Positions 47,180 to 57,624 of a stretch of DNA of 64,000 nucleotides are shown here, piece after piece. Within the stretch, counting starts at the first letter, position 1. Every line of letters begins with the position of its first letter. Position numbers and translations under genes: made by a program. The DNA comes from Collybiopsis luxurians FD-317 M1 (Eukaryota; Basidiomycota; Agaricomycetes; Agaricales; Omphalotaceae): positions 221,445 to 285,444 of the forward strand of contig KN834791.1 in NCBI GenBank assembly GCA_000827265.1, written 5' to 3'. Below the pieces are notes generated by a model. The model searched no databases. It was not told the origin of the DNA and saw only the letters and a program-made list of their open reading frames with translations.

Positions 47180-47760
47180 TAATCGTCTTGACGAGTGCTA
47201 GAGTAGCTCAGTAAGGCGTTTGATTGCGTCTCTATCTGTGTCTGGATCATCGTCGGTCCTGGTAAACTTGGCTAATAGAGTCATGCATATCGATCCCAGA
47301 GTCGTCTACCTCTTGTCACTGCTCAATGTCACCATGCTGAACGGTTCCTTTGGCTCCTTTTTTCACTATTCTCTGAATTACTATAAGATCCTTTCAAAAA
47401 TATGGTTTTCGTGACAAAATATACGAAATGCGCGATCTGTGAGATTAAGACATCTTGAATAAAGACGGTTGAAAGGATGCGCATCTGGAGAAGTAGTACC
47501 AGTGTCACTCTCTGCAGCTCATTTATCAAGAACTAGATACTCTGGCTCAATTGAATCGATGCTGAACATTCTCTATCACACTGAGTAAATTCATCCGCCT
47601 TCTGCTCAACCACAATTTACTCTCTCCCCAACACGAGTGCACGGCGTCCCGGCATCCGTTCTGGGCCGGGTCAATGTCGTTAGCATTTCTATTATAAGAT
47701 TGGGTAGACGGCTTTGAAGGACACAAACTTATTGATTTTGACATAAATATATACTGTTGG
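47180..47760 (-). pseudogene. Hen1 fragment 1
   Basis: 47187-47495 matches 55017-55345 of Hen1 (shared GATTGCGTCTCT, GGATCATCGTCG, TAAACTTGGCTA, GGATGCGC(A/G)TCTGGAGAAG), i.e. the part just after the metal-binding HDDHKFEW motif. Frame is lost by many small changes. The following 260 bp is shared with 52977-53240 but not with the intact gene. Confidence 0.7.
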
Positions 47761-47824
47761 TGACTATTTCACAACTATCTCTTTTGGATTTTTTGCGCCC
47801 TTATATGGAATCATGAAGCTGGAC

Positions 47825-48110
47825 TACAACCGAATCAGTCTTGAAGATGAGCTTTGAAGAATTCCGCTAGTCAAAGCAAACACATTCTTCAGCGAGCTTC
47901 CTTCCGTAAACACCACTGAGCTAGTCACATAGCGCAAACGCAGAAAGTTTGTAAACCCGCTCCAATGTTGGCGTCGAATAGTTTACACATTGAATGCCAG
48001 ATCTTTAAAAGAAGTGGAAGGGGTAGATTGGATTGGACCAAGGGATATAAATAACTTGAATTCATCCTAGGACTCTGTCCGCTGTTCCATATAAATACTC
48101 CATAGTTACC
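47825..48110 (-). pseudogene. GH1 3'-end fragment
   Basis: Copy of 43155-43440: the last three exons of the GH1 gene with introns (GATGAGCTTTGAAGAATTCC, GTCGAATAGTTTACA, ACTCTGTCCGCTGTTCCAT). An inserted G/A change and deletions break it. Non-functional. Confidence 0.8.
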
Positions 48111-48745
48111 ACAAATAATCATCTGTCATTGTTCTCGACACTCTTACTCCAATGTTTGGATCCCTGCTCTGTTGGGGTTGTATCATCGGTGCTTCATCTC
48201 TTAACATGCTCTACATAAAATTATACAAAGCAGTGTATGACATGGTTACCGCTGGCAGTAATACATTGTCCTCCAATTAGCGAGCCCACATTGCTCACAT
48301 TGTCTATTTCACATGGTCATGTCGTTCCACCATCTAGACATGTTCCTTAGGGGTGCACACGGCAGAGTCCGCTTTAGCCTACTTATTTTATATTCAATTC
48401 TGTACCATGTGATAGTGGCTACTCGAGGTCAATTTTCACCTCTATCAATAATTTTCTTGTCGGATGTCACTAGCATTCAACGTTGGAACAGCCAGTGTTA
48501 CTACATAGATTTAAGTCAGCCTGGCAACTGGGTTGCCGAATAGAATTATCCACATAGGAACACATCACAGGAGTGATGCCGTTAAGCATATGTGGTGGAA
48601 ATAAAATATGAGGAAGACAAGTATGTTGGCACTTGGGTAGGAAACAGAGAGAATACATAGCATATAAACCTCTACATGGTGGTAAGCAAAAGAGATAGAG
48701 CGAAAATAGAGTGACAATTAGATGCAGAAGCATTCATAAACTACA
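48111..48745. other. Spacer without recognised gene
   Basis: Mixed, CpG-poor sequence; short open frames without conserved features. Confidence 0.4.
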
Positions 48746-48755
48746 GCTTATATAC

Positions 48756-49285
48756 AAGGGGCTCCGGAAAAAAAAAATTCTGTACCAGGGGTCGGAAAAT
48801 TTTCTTCAGCCTCAGAGCTCGACCCTCCCTCCCTCCACGTGATATATAGGTCATGTGAATACCAAATATAGTAATTCTGAGTCATAGACAAAGTGAAATT
48901 TTCATCGCATTACTCTCTTGCCCTTTGCATACATCCTACATACCTAATTCTTCTTTGTGAAGTCTTCCTTCCATTCCAGACACTGAATATGATACTATAA
49001 GGGCAGCTCGACTCAAAACATCACATGCTGCTGAGCTATGGCTCATTGTTCATTAATGTGTTAATGAGTGTACTGGTTCGGACCGCCGCCTCAGTTACCA
49101 CATGTGCCGAGCTTTGTACCTTCAGAAAAGGCACGCAACAGTATATTGTAGTGCAGATGTTGAAAAAGCTTCATTTGAGCCTTTTCTGACCCTCCGAGAA
49201 GGTTGGTCAAAAAAAATTTTTCAGCCTTCGTGGCTGACCCTCCCTCCCTACCCCCGTTCCGGGATTCGCCGGTCCGGAGCCCCTT
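48756..49285. mobile_element. 530-bp TIR element, AAGGGGCTCCGG ends, 10-bp direct repeats
   Basis: Ends AAGGGGCTCCGGA and TCCGGAGCCCCTT are perfect inverted repeats; inner GGGAGGG/CCCTCCC blocks and TCAGCC/GGCTGA blocks extend the similarity. Flanked by GCTTATATAC at 48746-48755 and 49286-49295. A 9-10 bp duplication fits Mutator-like elements better than hAT (8 bp). No transposase, so non-autonomous. Confidence 0.8.
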
Positions 49286-49566
49286 GCTTATATACAGTAA
49301 TAGAGCTGTGCAGGTAACTACGAGATTGTCAATTAATCATAATCATAATCATGATACTGATACCTATCTTGTTAGTGATATCTGTCATGATTTCCAATAA
49401 TACATTCAGAAATACCATGCCAAATACTCTAGATATCAGCTCTTGTGAGGTGAGTTGCAGCAGTGGATACAACTTTTACATCAACCTTGATGCAACTGCA
49501 GAAACTGTGGTATAAATGAATCGGCTAGAGTGACCACTGACCATACAAAGTGTCTTTACTCCAGTC

Positions 49567-50882
49567 ATGACTCCAAAAGAGCAAGAGACCATTGCTACTT
49601 ATGCCAGAGCTGTCTACAACAACACCGTATCTTCCATACTAGTTGGGGCTACAGGCTTTGGTATATATTGTTCAAAGTCTTCTATTCAGCAGCAGACTAG
49701 TTGATAATGGATTCCTTTTTCTAGGAATCTCCACTTTAGGAATGTTGATTGCTAGTCACATCATAGTGTATGAAAGGTTGTCATTGTTCCTATTATTTTG
49801 AACTCACATGTCTGTTTCATTGGGGGACCTTGACAGTACTAAATCCTTGACTCATTCAAGAGTTGTTCTTCTTGGCTGCCTGATTATCACATTTATGGCC
49901 TTGGCTTGGGATACCTTTAGTTTTCTGGTATTCACAGTCATGCAAGATTCAATTGTTTTTGTACAAAACAATCCCAAGCTACAAGGAGGACTTGAAGCTG
50001 AGGCCCAAATAGAAAACAAAAAAACTTCATCCATTCTTTACATGGAAAGTTGGCCTTTTGCAATTTTTGTGAGTTTGTTTTGTTTATCTCTCTATCTCTC
50101 ATTCAATAACTTGGTTCCATTAACCAGATGGTTTTAAGTGATTTCATTGTAGTTTGGAGAGCCTGGATTTTTTTTCAGCAGGAAAAGCTTTGGAAGGCTA
50201 CACTTGCACTTCTCATGATTGTAAATACTGGTGTGTACTAATCCTCTGAAAAATTAAATAATCACTGAACTCTTTGCATGATGTGGCATGCCACATAGGA
50301 ATTCAAATTGCTAATTCCATCTTGGATGACATAGCCATGACAGTGGTGGAAACTAACTCTAGCACAATTCTAGACTGGATGTCAGCTGTGGTTTCCCTGA
50401 TAGTCAACATGTTTGCAACTGGACTGATTGCATGGAAGGCTTGGCAAGTACCTTTGAACTCTTCCATGAAGATACTACTTTTTACAATTCATAATTCCAT
50501 GTAGGCATCATCGTTGCACCATGAATCAAGCTGCTTTCCACATAAGAACCAGGACTCAGAATATCCTACTTCTATTCATTGAATCTGGGGTTATATATTG
50601 CACAATACAAGTCCTTTATGCTGCCTTTACTTTGATGAACACATATGGATCTGTAAATGGATCTTTTTTCCTGATCATTGAAATTTTTGGTTCTATAATT
50701 ACTTTTGCTGCTGTAAGTCCTAACTCTTTTCTACCTGTCTACTCAGATTTCATAAATAAATCTGTCAGGTATTGTATCCTATTTCAGTTGTCATTTTGAT
50801 CAACATAGACAATTTTTCAGTAATTGAATCTATCTATATCCCCCCGACCTTGGAAGGTTCTCACAGGGAAGATCTCCAATAA
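49567..50882 (+). CDS. 7TM membrane protein, copy 6 (intact, opposite strand)
   Basis: Exons 49567-49660, 49725-49767, 49837-50068, 50128-50230, 50299-50443, 50505-50712 and 50769-50882 give 312 residues with no stop. Helices include VSSILVGATGFGISTLGMLI, VVLLGCLIITFMALAW, VLSDFIVVWRAWIFF, SAVVSLIVNMFATGLIAW, NILLLFIESGVIYCTIQ and YPISVVILINI. The fifth intron uses the family GC donor (50444-50445). A TATA-like TATAAATG lies near 49512. The Trp of the conserved WYPI motif is Leu here (TTG for TGG). Probably functional although it is in a CpG-poor, repeat-rich zone, and the only copy on the plus strand. Confidence 0.7.
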
Positions 50883-51116
50883 AACTTTGGAAGGGTCCAC
50901 AGTACTCTAGGGAGCCAATTGGGATACTCTGCCCTGTGCCTTTCAGGGTGTGAATTTCTGCCTCAATCATGTTTTACATATTACAGTTTTTATACCATAT
51001 ATATGCCCATATTACAATTGTATATGCTTATCAAATTATGGCCTTATCTCCTTCCCACTCTCTTCCCTGTGCATCCCATATAGAGGGTCAGGCTCACACA
51101 TTAGTGGTTGAGTAGC
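50883..51116. other. 3' flank of 7TM copy 6
   Basis: Shares diverged sequence with the 3' flank of copy 3 (GTTCTCACAGGGAAGATC). No other feature. Confidence 0.4.
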
Positions 51117-51280
51117 CCCCAAAGTCATCTACCTCTTGTCCCTGCTCAATGTCACCATGCTGAACAGTTCCTTTGGCTCCTTTGTTTTCATTTCAAGAAT
51201 ATGGTCTCCATGACAAAATACACAAAGTGTGCAACCTGTGGGATTAAGACATCTTGAATAAAGATAGCTGGAAAGATGTG
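51117..51280 (-). pseudogene. Hen1 fragment 2, left part
   Basis: CpG-poor version of the Hen1 fragment at 47305-47470 (GTCATCTACCTCTTG, CTGAACAGTTCCTTTGGCTCC). Interrupted near 51281; the rest resumes at 52977. Confidence 0.65.
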
Positions 51281-52976
51281 CTGATAAGCCTATTTTTCAG
51301 CCACAGCTCAAAATTAACAAAACACTAGATCCAGTGTTTTGTAAGCTCAATTAATTGGTATCAAGAGGACTGTAGTGAGCCCAAGCTGTCAGTCAAATCT
51401 GGAGACCTATTGTACTCATAAAGGTAGCTGAATGATGGTACATGTTTAAGGTACCTTGTGAGGCACCTATGCTCTAAGTCCTGAGTGCTCTATGAGGAGT
51501 TGTGACTTCATTGAGTCTCAAAAACTGGTGCAACACAGTTTGGTGAACCAGATGTCAGCAATTTATTAGCGCTGGTCCAAGCGCTAGAAGCTCACATGGA
51601 CCTCGCAAGGTTTTAGGTTTTACTATATAAGCACTTTTCCTTCACTATGCTCCTTTTCCCTTAACTGTTTGCCTTTGCTATCACACTGTACATACTTGTA
51701 CTAGCCACAAGGACCAAATGTTGATTTATTCTTACTTATTTTACCCTCTCGAAAATCTCAACACCAGAGGCTAAACTCTATGACCAAAGGTCTAGGCATC
51801 CTTGGCAATATTATTATTAGTTACTAAGGCATTGTACAAAATTAAAAGATGAGCCAGCCAAGTAAAAAGGAATAATTCCATTGGCTGTCAAATAAAAAAT
51901 AAAGACATAACTCAATGAACCCTTGATAAGAATCCAAGATGACTCAATTCAACAAACAATCCTGAAAAGCTGATAGCCTATGAGGCAGCTGCAGACAAGG
52001 CACTGGAAGCAGATTCAGACTTTAGCCTGCAGCTGAATGATAACTTGACAAACCAAAAAGGCAACTTGTTGAATGGAAAAGAACATAAATACTTTATTCT
52101 ACAAGATATATTTAGGCACATTGACAAATATGGAAGTGCTGTGGTTTGTATTAATATTAATAATGACATAGAAATTATAATTTGTATCAGTAGTATAAAG
52201 GTGTAACAGTATGTAGGAGAAATCTCAGTTTTGGATATTGAGCCTATTTCAATTCACTAGAGTAGTGAAAATATACAACAGGGTCAAAGTGTCTTAGCCA
52301 TTAATAGCTACAATTGCTCACATCAGCCACTGGACTTAGTTGGTTAGGAAAATCCATCTGAAACTCCCAGAAACTAGACTGCAAAGTTGTTGACATACCT
52401 TGAGGAGAGGGACTGGATATAGGGTGAACCTCATATGGACCTCACCTCCCCAGTATATACTGCCCAAGCTCTAGTCTACAAAGCTGTAGGTTGAACAGTC
52501 AGTGACTTGCTAGCTAGTCTACAAGTCTGAAATAATGAGCCCAATTGAATAACAGTAGAGTGTGTAAAAGCCTGCAAAGTGACCTGTGGATTGCACCATA
52601 TAAGCTTCTTACATCCAAGTGACCTTGGGATTGCACCCAATAAACTTGAAGACAAGTGAACTTTGGTAAAGCCAGCTAAGCTTGTGGTGGTCCATTGCTT
52701 CAATGACACCAAGCAAGTGAACTTCTCTATAGGAGACTAAGCTCATACTCTTTTGCACACCCCTTCTACACCTATTCCATACCTCAGTGCATTTGATGAA
52801 GTTGCAAGACAAGTCTACAACACATCCTTTTGTTCACTGGTTGCTTCCTAAAGTGTTCACTGAAAGGGAACCTTTGACAACCTCCTTACTTGCATACTAT
52901 ACCTGTCAGTCTGATCTGATTGGGTTAAGAGTGGTTCTTTGCAAAGCTCACAACTAGATGAGAACACACTTATTAG
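51281..52976. other. 1.7-kb insertion in Hen1 fragment 2
   Basis: Defined by comparison with the uninterrupted copy at 47180-47760. CpG-poor. It contains TTGGTATCAAGAGG near 51356, close to the tRNA-Met primer-binding site TGGTATCAGAGC of LTR retrotransposons, but no long terminal repeats or domains could be recognised. Type unresolved. Confidence 0.4.
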
Positions 52977-53250
52977 TGCAAGAGAAGTAGCACCAGTGTC
53001 ACTCTCTGCAGCTCATTTATCATGAAGTAGATACTCTGGCTTGATTGAATTGATGCTGAGCATTCTCTACAACTTCATCTGCCTTCTGCTCAACTACAAT
53101 CTACTACTATCTCCCCAATTTACTATCTCCCTAACTCAAGTGCATGGCATCCCAGCATCCATACCTTGGCTTGTTCTGGCCCACATCAATGTTGTTAGCA
53201 TTTATATTACACAATGGGGTAGACAGCTTGTATTGGTGATTCCATACCAC
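52977..53250. repeat. Continuation of Hen1-fragment repeat, copy 2
   Basis: Matches 47490-47760 (GTCACTCTCTGCAGCTCATTT, CATCTGCCTTCTGCTCAAC). CGs of the first copy are mostly TG/CA here. Confidence 0.6.
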
Positions 53251-53264
53251 AAATACATCTATGT

Positions 53265-53880
53265 CTGCATGTCCATTCAAAAGCATCCACGGGAGGCCCA
53301 GGATGTGTCATCAGACAATTTAGCTTCGGAGTTGCAGTATTGAATCGGCAAGCAAGGAAAAGAGTACATCTTGGACTGCTCTCAGACATGCTAATTATAC
53401 CTGGTATGACTATTATACAATGCGGTGACACCTAGTGAACTAGTTCTGTGTGAAGGTAGCTGAATGGTATGTGATTGCTGAAAGCGTCAGAAAAGCATTG
53501 TATCTTGGTCAAGCTTCCTGAAGAGCAAAAGTTCCCTGTAGAGCTGTATTCAATGAGTTTCTTAACCTGAAAATATGGGGCAGAAGTCTGATTGGAAGGC
53601 TTGGATGCTCTTCGGAGCGGTCCGAGTTCCCAAAATTACGACAACAGTTTACAGAAGCCAGTCGGAACCTATTGGAGATAACATGGAAGCTTGACTGAAG
53701 CCGATATTTGAGCGAGAATAGCCCGGATACGTGCGAGCTACCCTTAATCCTGATCATGAAAAGAATTGAGACATAGTTTTGCAAAAGTGTTTGACTGGTT
53801 AAGCGCCATGTAAGCCGCGCGGCGCCTTTCAAGCGCCTAACTACCTTTTCCGGGTTAACGATTTAGTCATATCCTAAGAA
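53265..53880. repeat. Duplicated segment X, copy 2
   Basis: Counterpart of 46650-47120, ending in GCGCCTAACTACCTTTTCC shortly before the Hen1 gene. Order relative to the Hen1 fragment is opposite to that of copy 1. Confidence 0.5.
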
Positions 53881-54021
53881 GTTTTCGTGCAGTATTATCG
53901 TGTCTGTACTAAGCTCACCAGAACAAAATTAGGGACAAATTTTTCAAAGCATATGAGAACAGGCACCGCAAACACAAGATCGAAAGAATCGAGAAGGTAC
54001 AGTAAGTGTCCTAAACGCACA

Positions 54022-56085
54022 TCAAGAAGTAGTATCAGTGTCATCCTCATCTCCATCCCATCCAGTCATGGAGCTACTCGAACTCAAAGGCATCGAGGCT
54101 GAACGCCCCCTCCCGCCTCGAGTCTTACCTAGCACCAATTCTGTTTTCTGCAGTTCCTCAGCCCAACCAGAATTCACAGTTTGTCCCCAGCCTGGACTCA
54201 ACGGGTCCCCTGCACCCCATCCCCCAAATACTGTTTCGCTGCCCCATTCCCCCGACTTGCTGGTACTCGGAGGAATATCCGCCTCCTCATGCTCATCCTC
54301 TCCCCAGGAAATATCCCCCTCCTCACCAGTACTGTAACTCACGCTGATCTCCTCCTCCCACTCGACACTATTACCAGGGGCCATCTGTCCATAGTCGTAC
54401 TCCTCCTCCTCTTCCTCGATTACTCCCTCAGGATGATACTCTGAGATGTACTCCCTCTCAGGGTTCCAATCCGACGGCATGTACTCGACACTCTTGTCAT
54501 TCTCATCCTCGATAATCTCCGTCGTCGGCCACAGTGGCCTCGGATGACTCGTCGCTCCCACCAAACCGACTTTCCACAGATCCCTTTGACGCTGAATGTT
54601 CATTTCCGTAACATCCGAGCCAGAGGTTGTATCTGCGTTCGGGGAAGATAAAGGCGACTCGGCATCCTTGGTCAAGGTAAGCGATCCGGGATTATACCCA
54701 TCATATTCCTCTACAGCACGAATGAGTACCTCGATCCAACCGCCGCATGCTTTCGATACTTCAGGTTCGTACCAGAGCTCCTCGATCCGCATAAAGCTTT
54801 CGCGGAGCTCTTCCATCCGACCTTTGACGATGTCGCCGATTTCGCGCAGGGAAAGAGGGTTTTGGGAGGAGGGATGTGCGGGATGATAATGGGAAGCTAG
54901 AAGTTGGTGCTCAGTAGTCCTCGGAAGCTGCTCTGTGTCCGAGTTGGGTTCGATCACTGATGGATGTTCTGCGGTCGGAGTCGATGGGGATGTCGACGAT
55001 GAGTGCTGTTCAGTAAGCGTCTTGACGAGATCTCGAGCACGACGTTCGATTGCGTCTCTGTCGAGGCTTGGATCATCGTCGATCCTAGTAAACTTGGCTA
55101 CTAGAGAAGCTCCTCCAAGTTCTGCATCTCGATCCCACTCGTCTACCTCCTGCGCTCGCCCGATGTCTTCAAGTTGAACGTGATATCCCCATTCTTTGGC
55201 TTCTTTTTCGCAATATTCTCCGAATTCCTGTGGAGTCCATTCAAATTTATGGTCGTCGTGGCGAAATATTCTAGACGTGCGACCGGTAGGATCAAGATAT
55301 CCCGAACGAAGACGAACGGAAGGATGCGCGTCTGGAGAAGTGAACCGCGCATTAAATGTGTAAGAGGGTGTTGTTATGAGTAAAAAATTCGGTCGATAGA
55401 CTCCCAGCAAGACTGGAGCAAAAAATGGAAAGACGTCGGGTGGAAGATGTTCAATCCTTCACGAGCGCCACGTTTAAAGAAGGTATTGATCGGAATAGGG
55501 AAAAGAGACTTACACTTCCGAGCTAACGATGGCCTGGGTACCTACGAACTCTTCGTTGATCACCTCCAATCCACCTTGCCATATACGTGCCGTCATGTCC
55601 TCCCAACGGATAACTTCCTGACTGTGGCTCAACTTCCAGGGATCTAGAGTCTCGGGGTTTGTACTAGAAGGTGTAACTGCTTGGACCGCAAATTTTAGAT
55701 CAAGAGCAGATATGTCGAGTCCTGAGAGCCTCCTGATGTGGAGATTTGGTATTGGATCAGAAGATATGTTAAACAAATTGACTGGCGAGGGCAAGGCGGA
55801 AACGGGTGGATCAGTGTCGGGGTAGAGTACCGACGCCGGAGGGGCAGCGAGCCATGGCGATGGGGAGGTGAGTACCGAGATAAGTTGGCCGGAACCACAC
55901 CCGACATCGAGCAACTGTAGAACAGTGAATGGATGTACTGGATGAGAAACTATTGAATATCTCACATCGTCAATATTCTCATTCCTCAAAACGTTCAATA
56001 TCCAGATCCTCCGCTGAAGAAACAGATTCGGGAAAAAAGTGACCATTAGTTCCTTTCCAAGGTCCTCTTCTGCATTCGTAGCCAT
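54022..56085 (-). CDS. HEN1: Small RNA 2'-O-methyltransferase (Hen1)
   Basis: Start ATG 56085 (MATNAEEDLGKELMVTFFP), stop TGA 54022-54024. The SAM-binding motif LLDVGCGSGQL is split from exon 1 by an intron. The exon with DPWKLSHSQEVIRWEDMTA leads to SSEV, then an intron, then IEHLPPDVFPFFAPVLLG, giving the Mg-binding E-V-I-E-H motif. It is followed by PNFLLITTPSYTFNARF and FRHDDHKFEWTPQEF, which holds the remaining His ligand. These are the diagnostic Hen1 residues. The enzyme methylates the 3' terminal 2'-OH of small RNAs, protecting them in RNAi pathways. The long C-terminal part is acidic, Trp/Gly/Glu-rich and probably disordered. CpG-rich and intact. Confidence 0.92.
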
Positions 56086-56250
56086 CGAGAGATCCAAAAA
56101 GATAGCGAACAAGCCACGATTGCCTTTTATAGAAACCTTCGCACACCCGAAATCCTGCTTTGCATTCTTGCGTCTAAGTAGGTACACTGAATAAATAAAT
56201 CGCAACATAGCCATATCCAAGCTCTCCTAGTTATCTACTCATCCAGATAC

Positions 56251-57220
56251 TCAATCCAGACCCATGTCATCAACGTACCGCTGCTCAATAGTCTCATCAA
56301 TGCCCCGTTGATCAAGCCCCTCGTCTCGGAGTCCAACCATACCGGCAAGGCTCGCTCCAGTTGCACCAACACTTGCAACTGTGCCCACATGGCCCAGGAC
56401 TTTCCCAAAGCCCCGGGAATCAAGGCTTTCATCCCTCAACTCGAGCGTCTCGCCGTCAATGGAGCGTCTAGTAGCGCCTTCTTCACCACCACCCCCGGCT
56501 CCAGCCGCTAAACCTCCGATAGTGGCAACAGCCCCGACCGCTTCTAGACCCACTAAACCCCCTTTCGCGACCTTCTTCAACTTGCTGTCTTTCTTCTCCC
56601 CAGCCGGTGGAGCAGGAGCAGCGGGATTTGCTTTGGGATCAGCGGGCTTGGGCGGTTCAGCTGGCTTGTGCTCCTCTTGCTTGTGCTCCGCTGGCTTGGG
56701 TTCGGTCTTTGGCGCTTCTTTGTGGGACTTACTCCCGAACAACTTGGCGCGACGACCAAGGCGATCGGCCGATTCCTCCTCTCTCGTCTCAAACGCCTCC
56801 GAGTCGAAGGAAAAACGACGAGCAGGTGCAGGGGCAGCACCAGCACCATTACCTTTGATATTACTGTAGGTATCGGCAACGTTACCAACGAGGTTCGTCA
56901 CCTCGTTCCCAACTTCTAGATGGGACTTGATCTTGTCCGTTCTAGATGGCTTGTCAGCTGCTGGAGCTGGGTGCTCAGCCGGAGGAGACTGCGGATGTTC
57001 AGCCGGTTTGGCAGGCGGAGGTGACGCGGGTGCCGAGTGGTGCTCCTTGCGTGCTGCAAGAGCTTGCTGTAGGGCAAAAAGAGTCAATCGAGTGTAAAAA
57101 AAAGTTGAGATCCAGATCACCCACCTCATGAGCAAAGCTACCAATGGCAGCGGCCTGTACTTGGGAGGACACGACCAAAGTAATCAAGAAAAGCAAGTAC
57201 GATTTGCGTTGGCTGAACAT
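56251..57220 (-). CDS. Secreted Ala/Pro/Glu-rich protein of unknown function
   Basis: Two exons, 57220-57125 and 57066-56251, 303 residues. A signal peptide (MFSQRKSYLLFLITLVVSSQ) is followed by a low-complexity region with PAEHP and KPAEHK-type repeats, a Gly/Ala-rich hydrophobic stretch (GLVGLEAVGAVATIGGLAAG), and then a tail with repeated ETLELRDESLDSRG-like units (DSRGFG, LDQRGID, EQRYVDD). RR and KK pairs could be processing sites. No catalytic domain. Families of this kind in mushroom fungi are uncharacterised. The stop lies 165 bp from the 3' side of the Hen1 start. Confidence 0.75.
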
Positions 57221-57251
57221 TTCGTAACAAGTGAGATAGAGGTGGTGACGA

Positions 57252-57272
57252 GGGGGGGGGGGGGGGGGGGGG
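57252..57272. repeat. Homopolymer run of about 21 G (C on the coding strand)
   Basis: Lies about 30 bp upstream of the ATG of the secreted-protein gene, in its 5' leader or core promoter. Its exact length may be unreliable. Confidence 0.8.
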
Positions 57273-57587
57273 AAGAAAGAGCGGACGAAGTAGAAAGTAA
57301 GAGAACTTGTTGAAGGAAAGGTATATGACAATCGCTAATCGTGGCCGGCACGATTAAGCAGGAGAAGTATTGGAGAAACGGGTGGGACGAAGGGCGACCT
57401 GCGCTCTTTGGGGGATCAAAATTCTGATTCACCCATGTTTTAAATCTTTTCCGGGGGCCGGCTTTTGGAAACGGATGTTGGAGATGGGTATCATTTTTAT
57501 CCCGAGGCAGTATACCGCCATCATTATCATTTCAAAGTGTTTGAAGGTTTTCTGTCTTGGCCGATCGTCAGAAGATTACACTGAAAA

Positions 57588-57624
57588 TTTCTATTGGAAG
57601 CGCTGGGAATTCTTCCAATAGAAA
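57588..57624. other. Perfect 13-bp inverted repeat
   Basis: TTTCTATTGGAAG and CTTCCAATAGAAA separated by 11 bp, in the spacer between the secreted-protein gene and the OPT gene. It could form a hairpin; function unknown. Confidence 0.7.

Noticed and set aside
50444..50504. Stop codon in 7TM copy 6 (a short protein ending HNSM)
   Set aside because: It lies inside an intron if the family GC donor is used, and the downstream exons are open and conserved.
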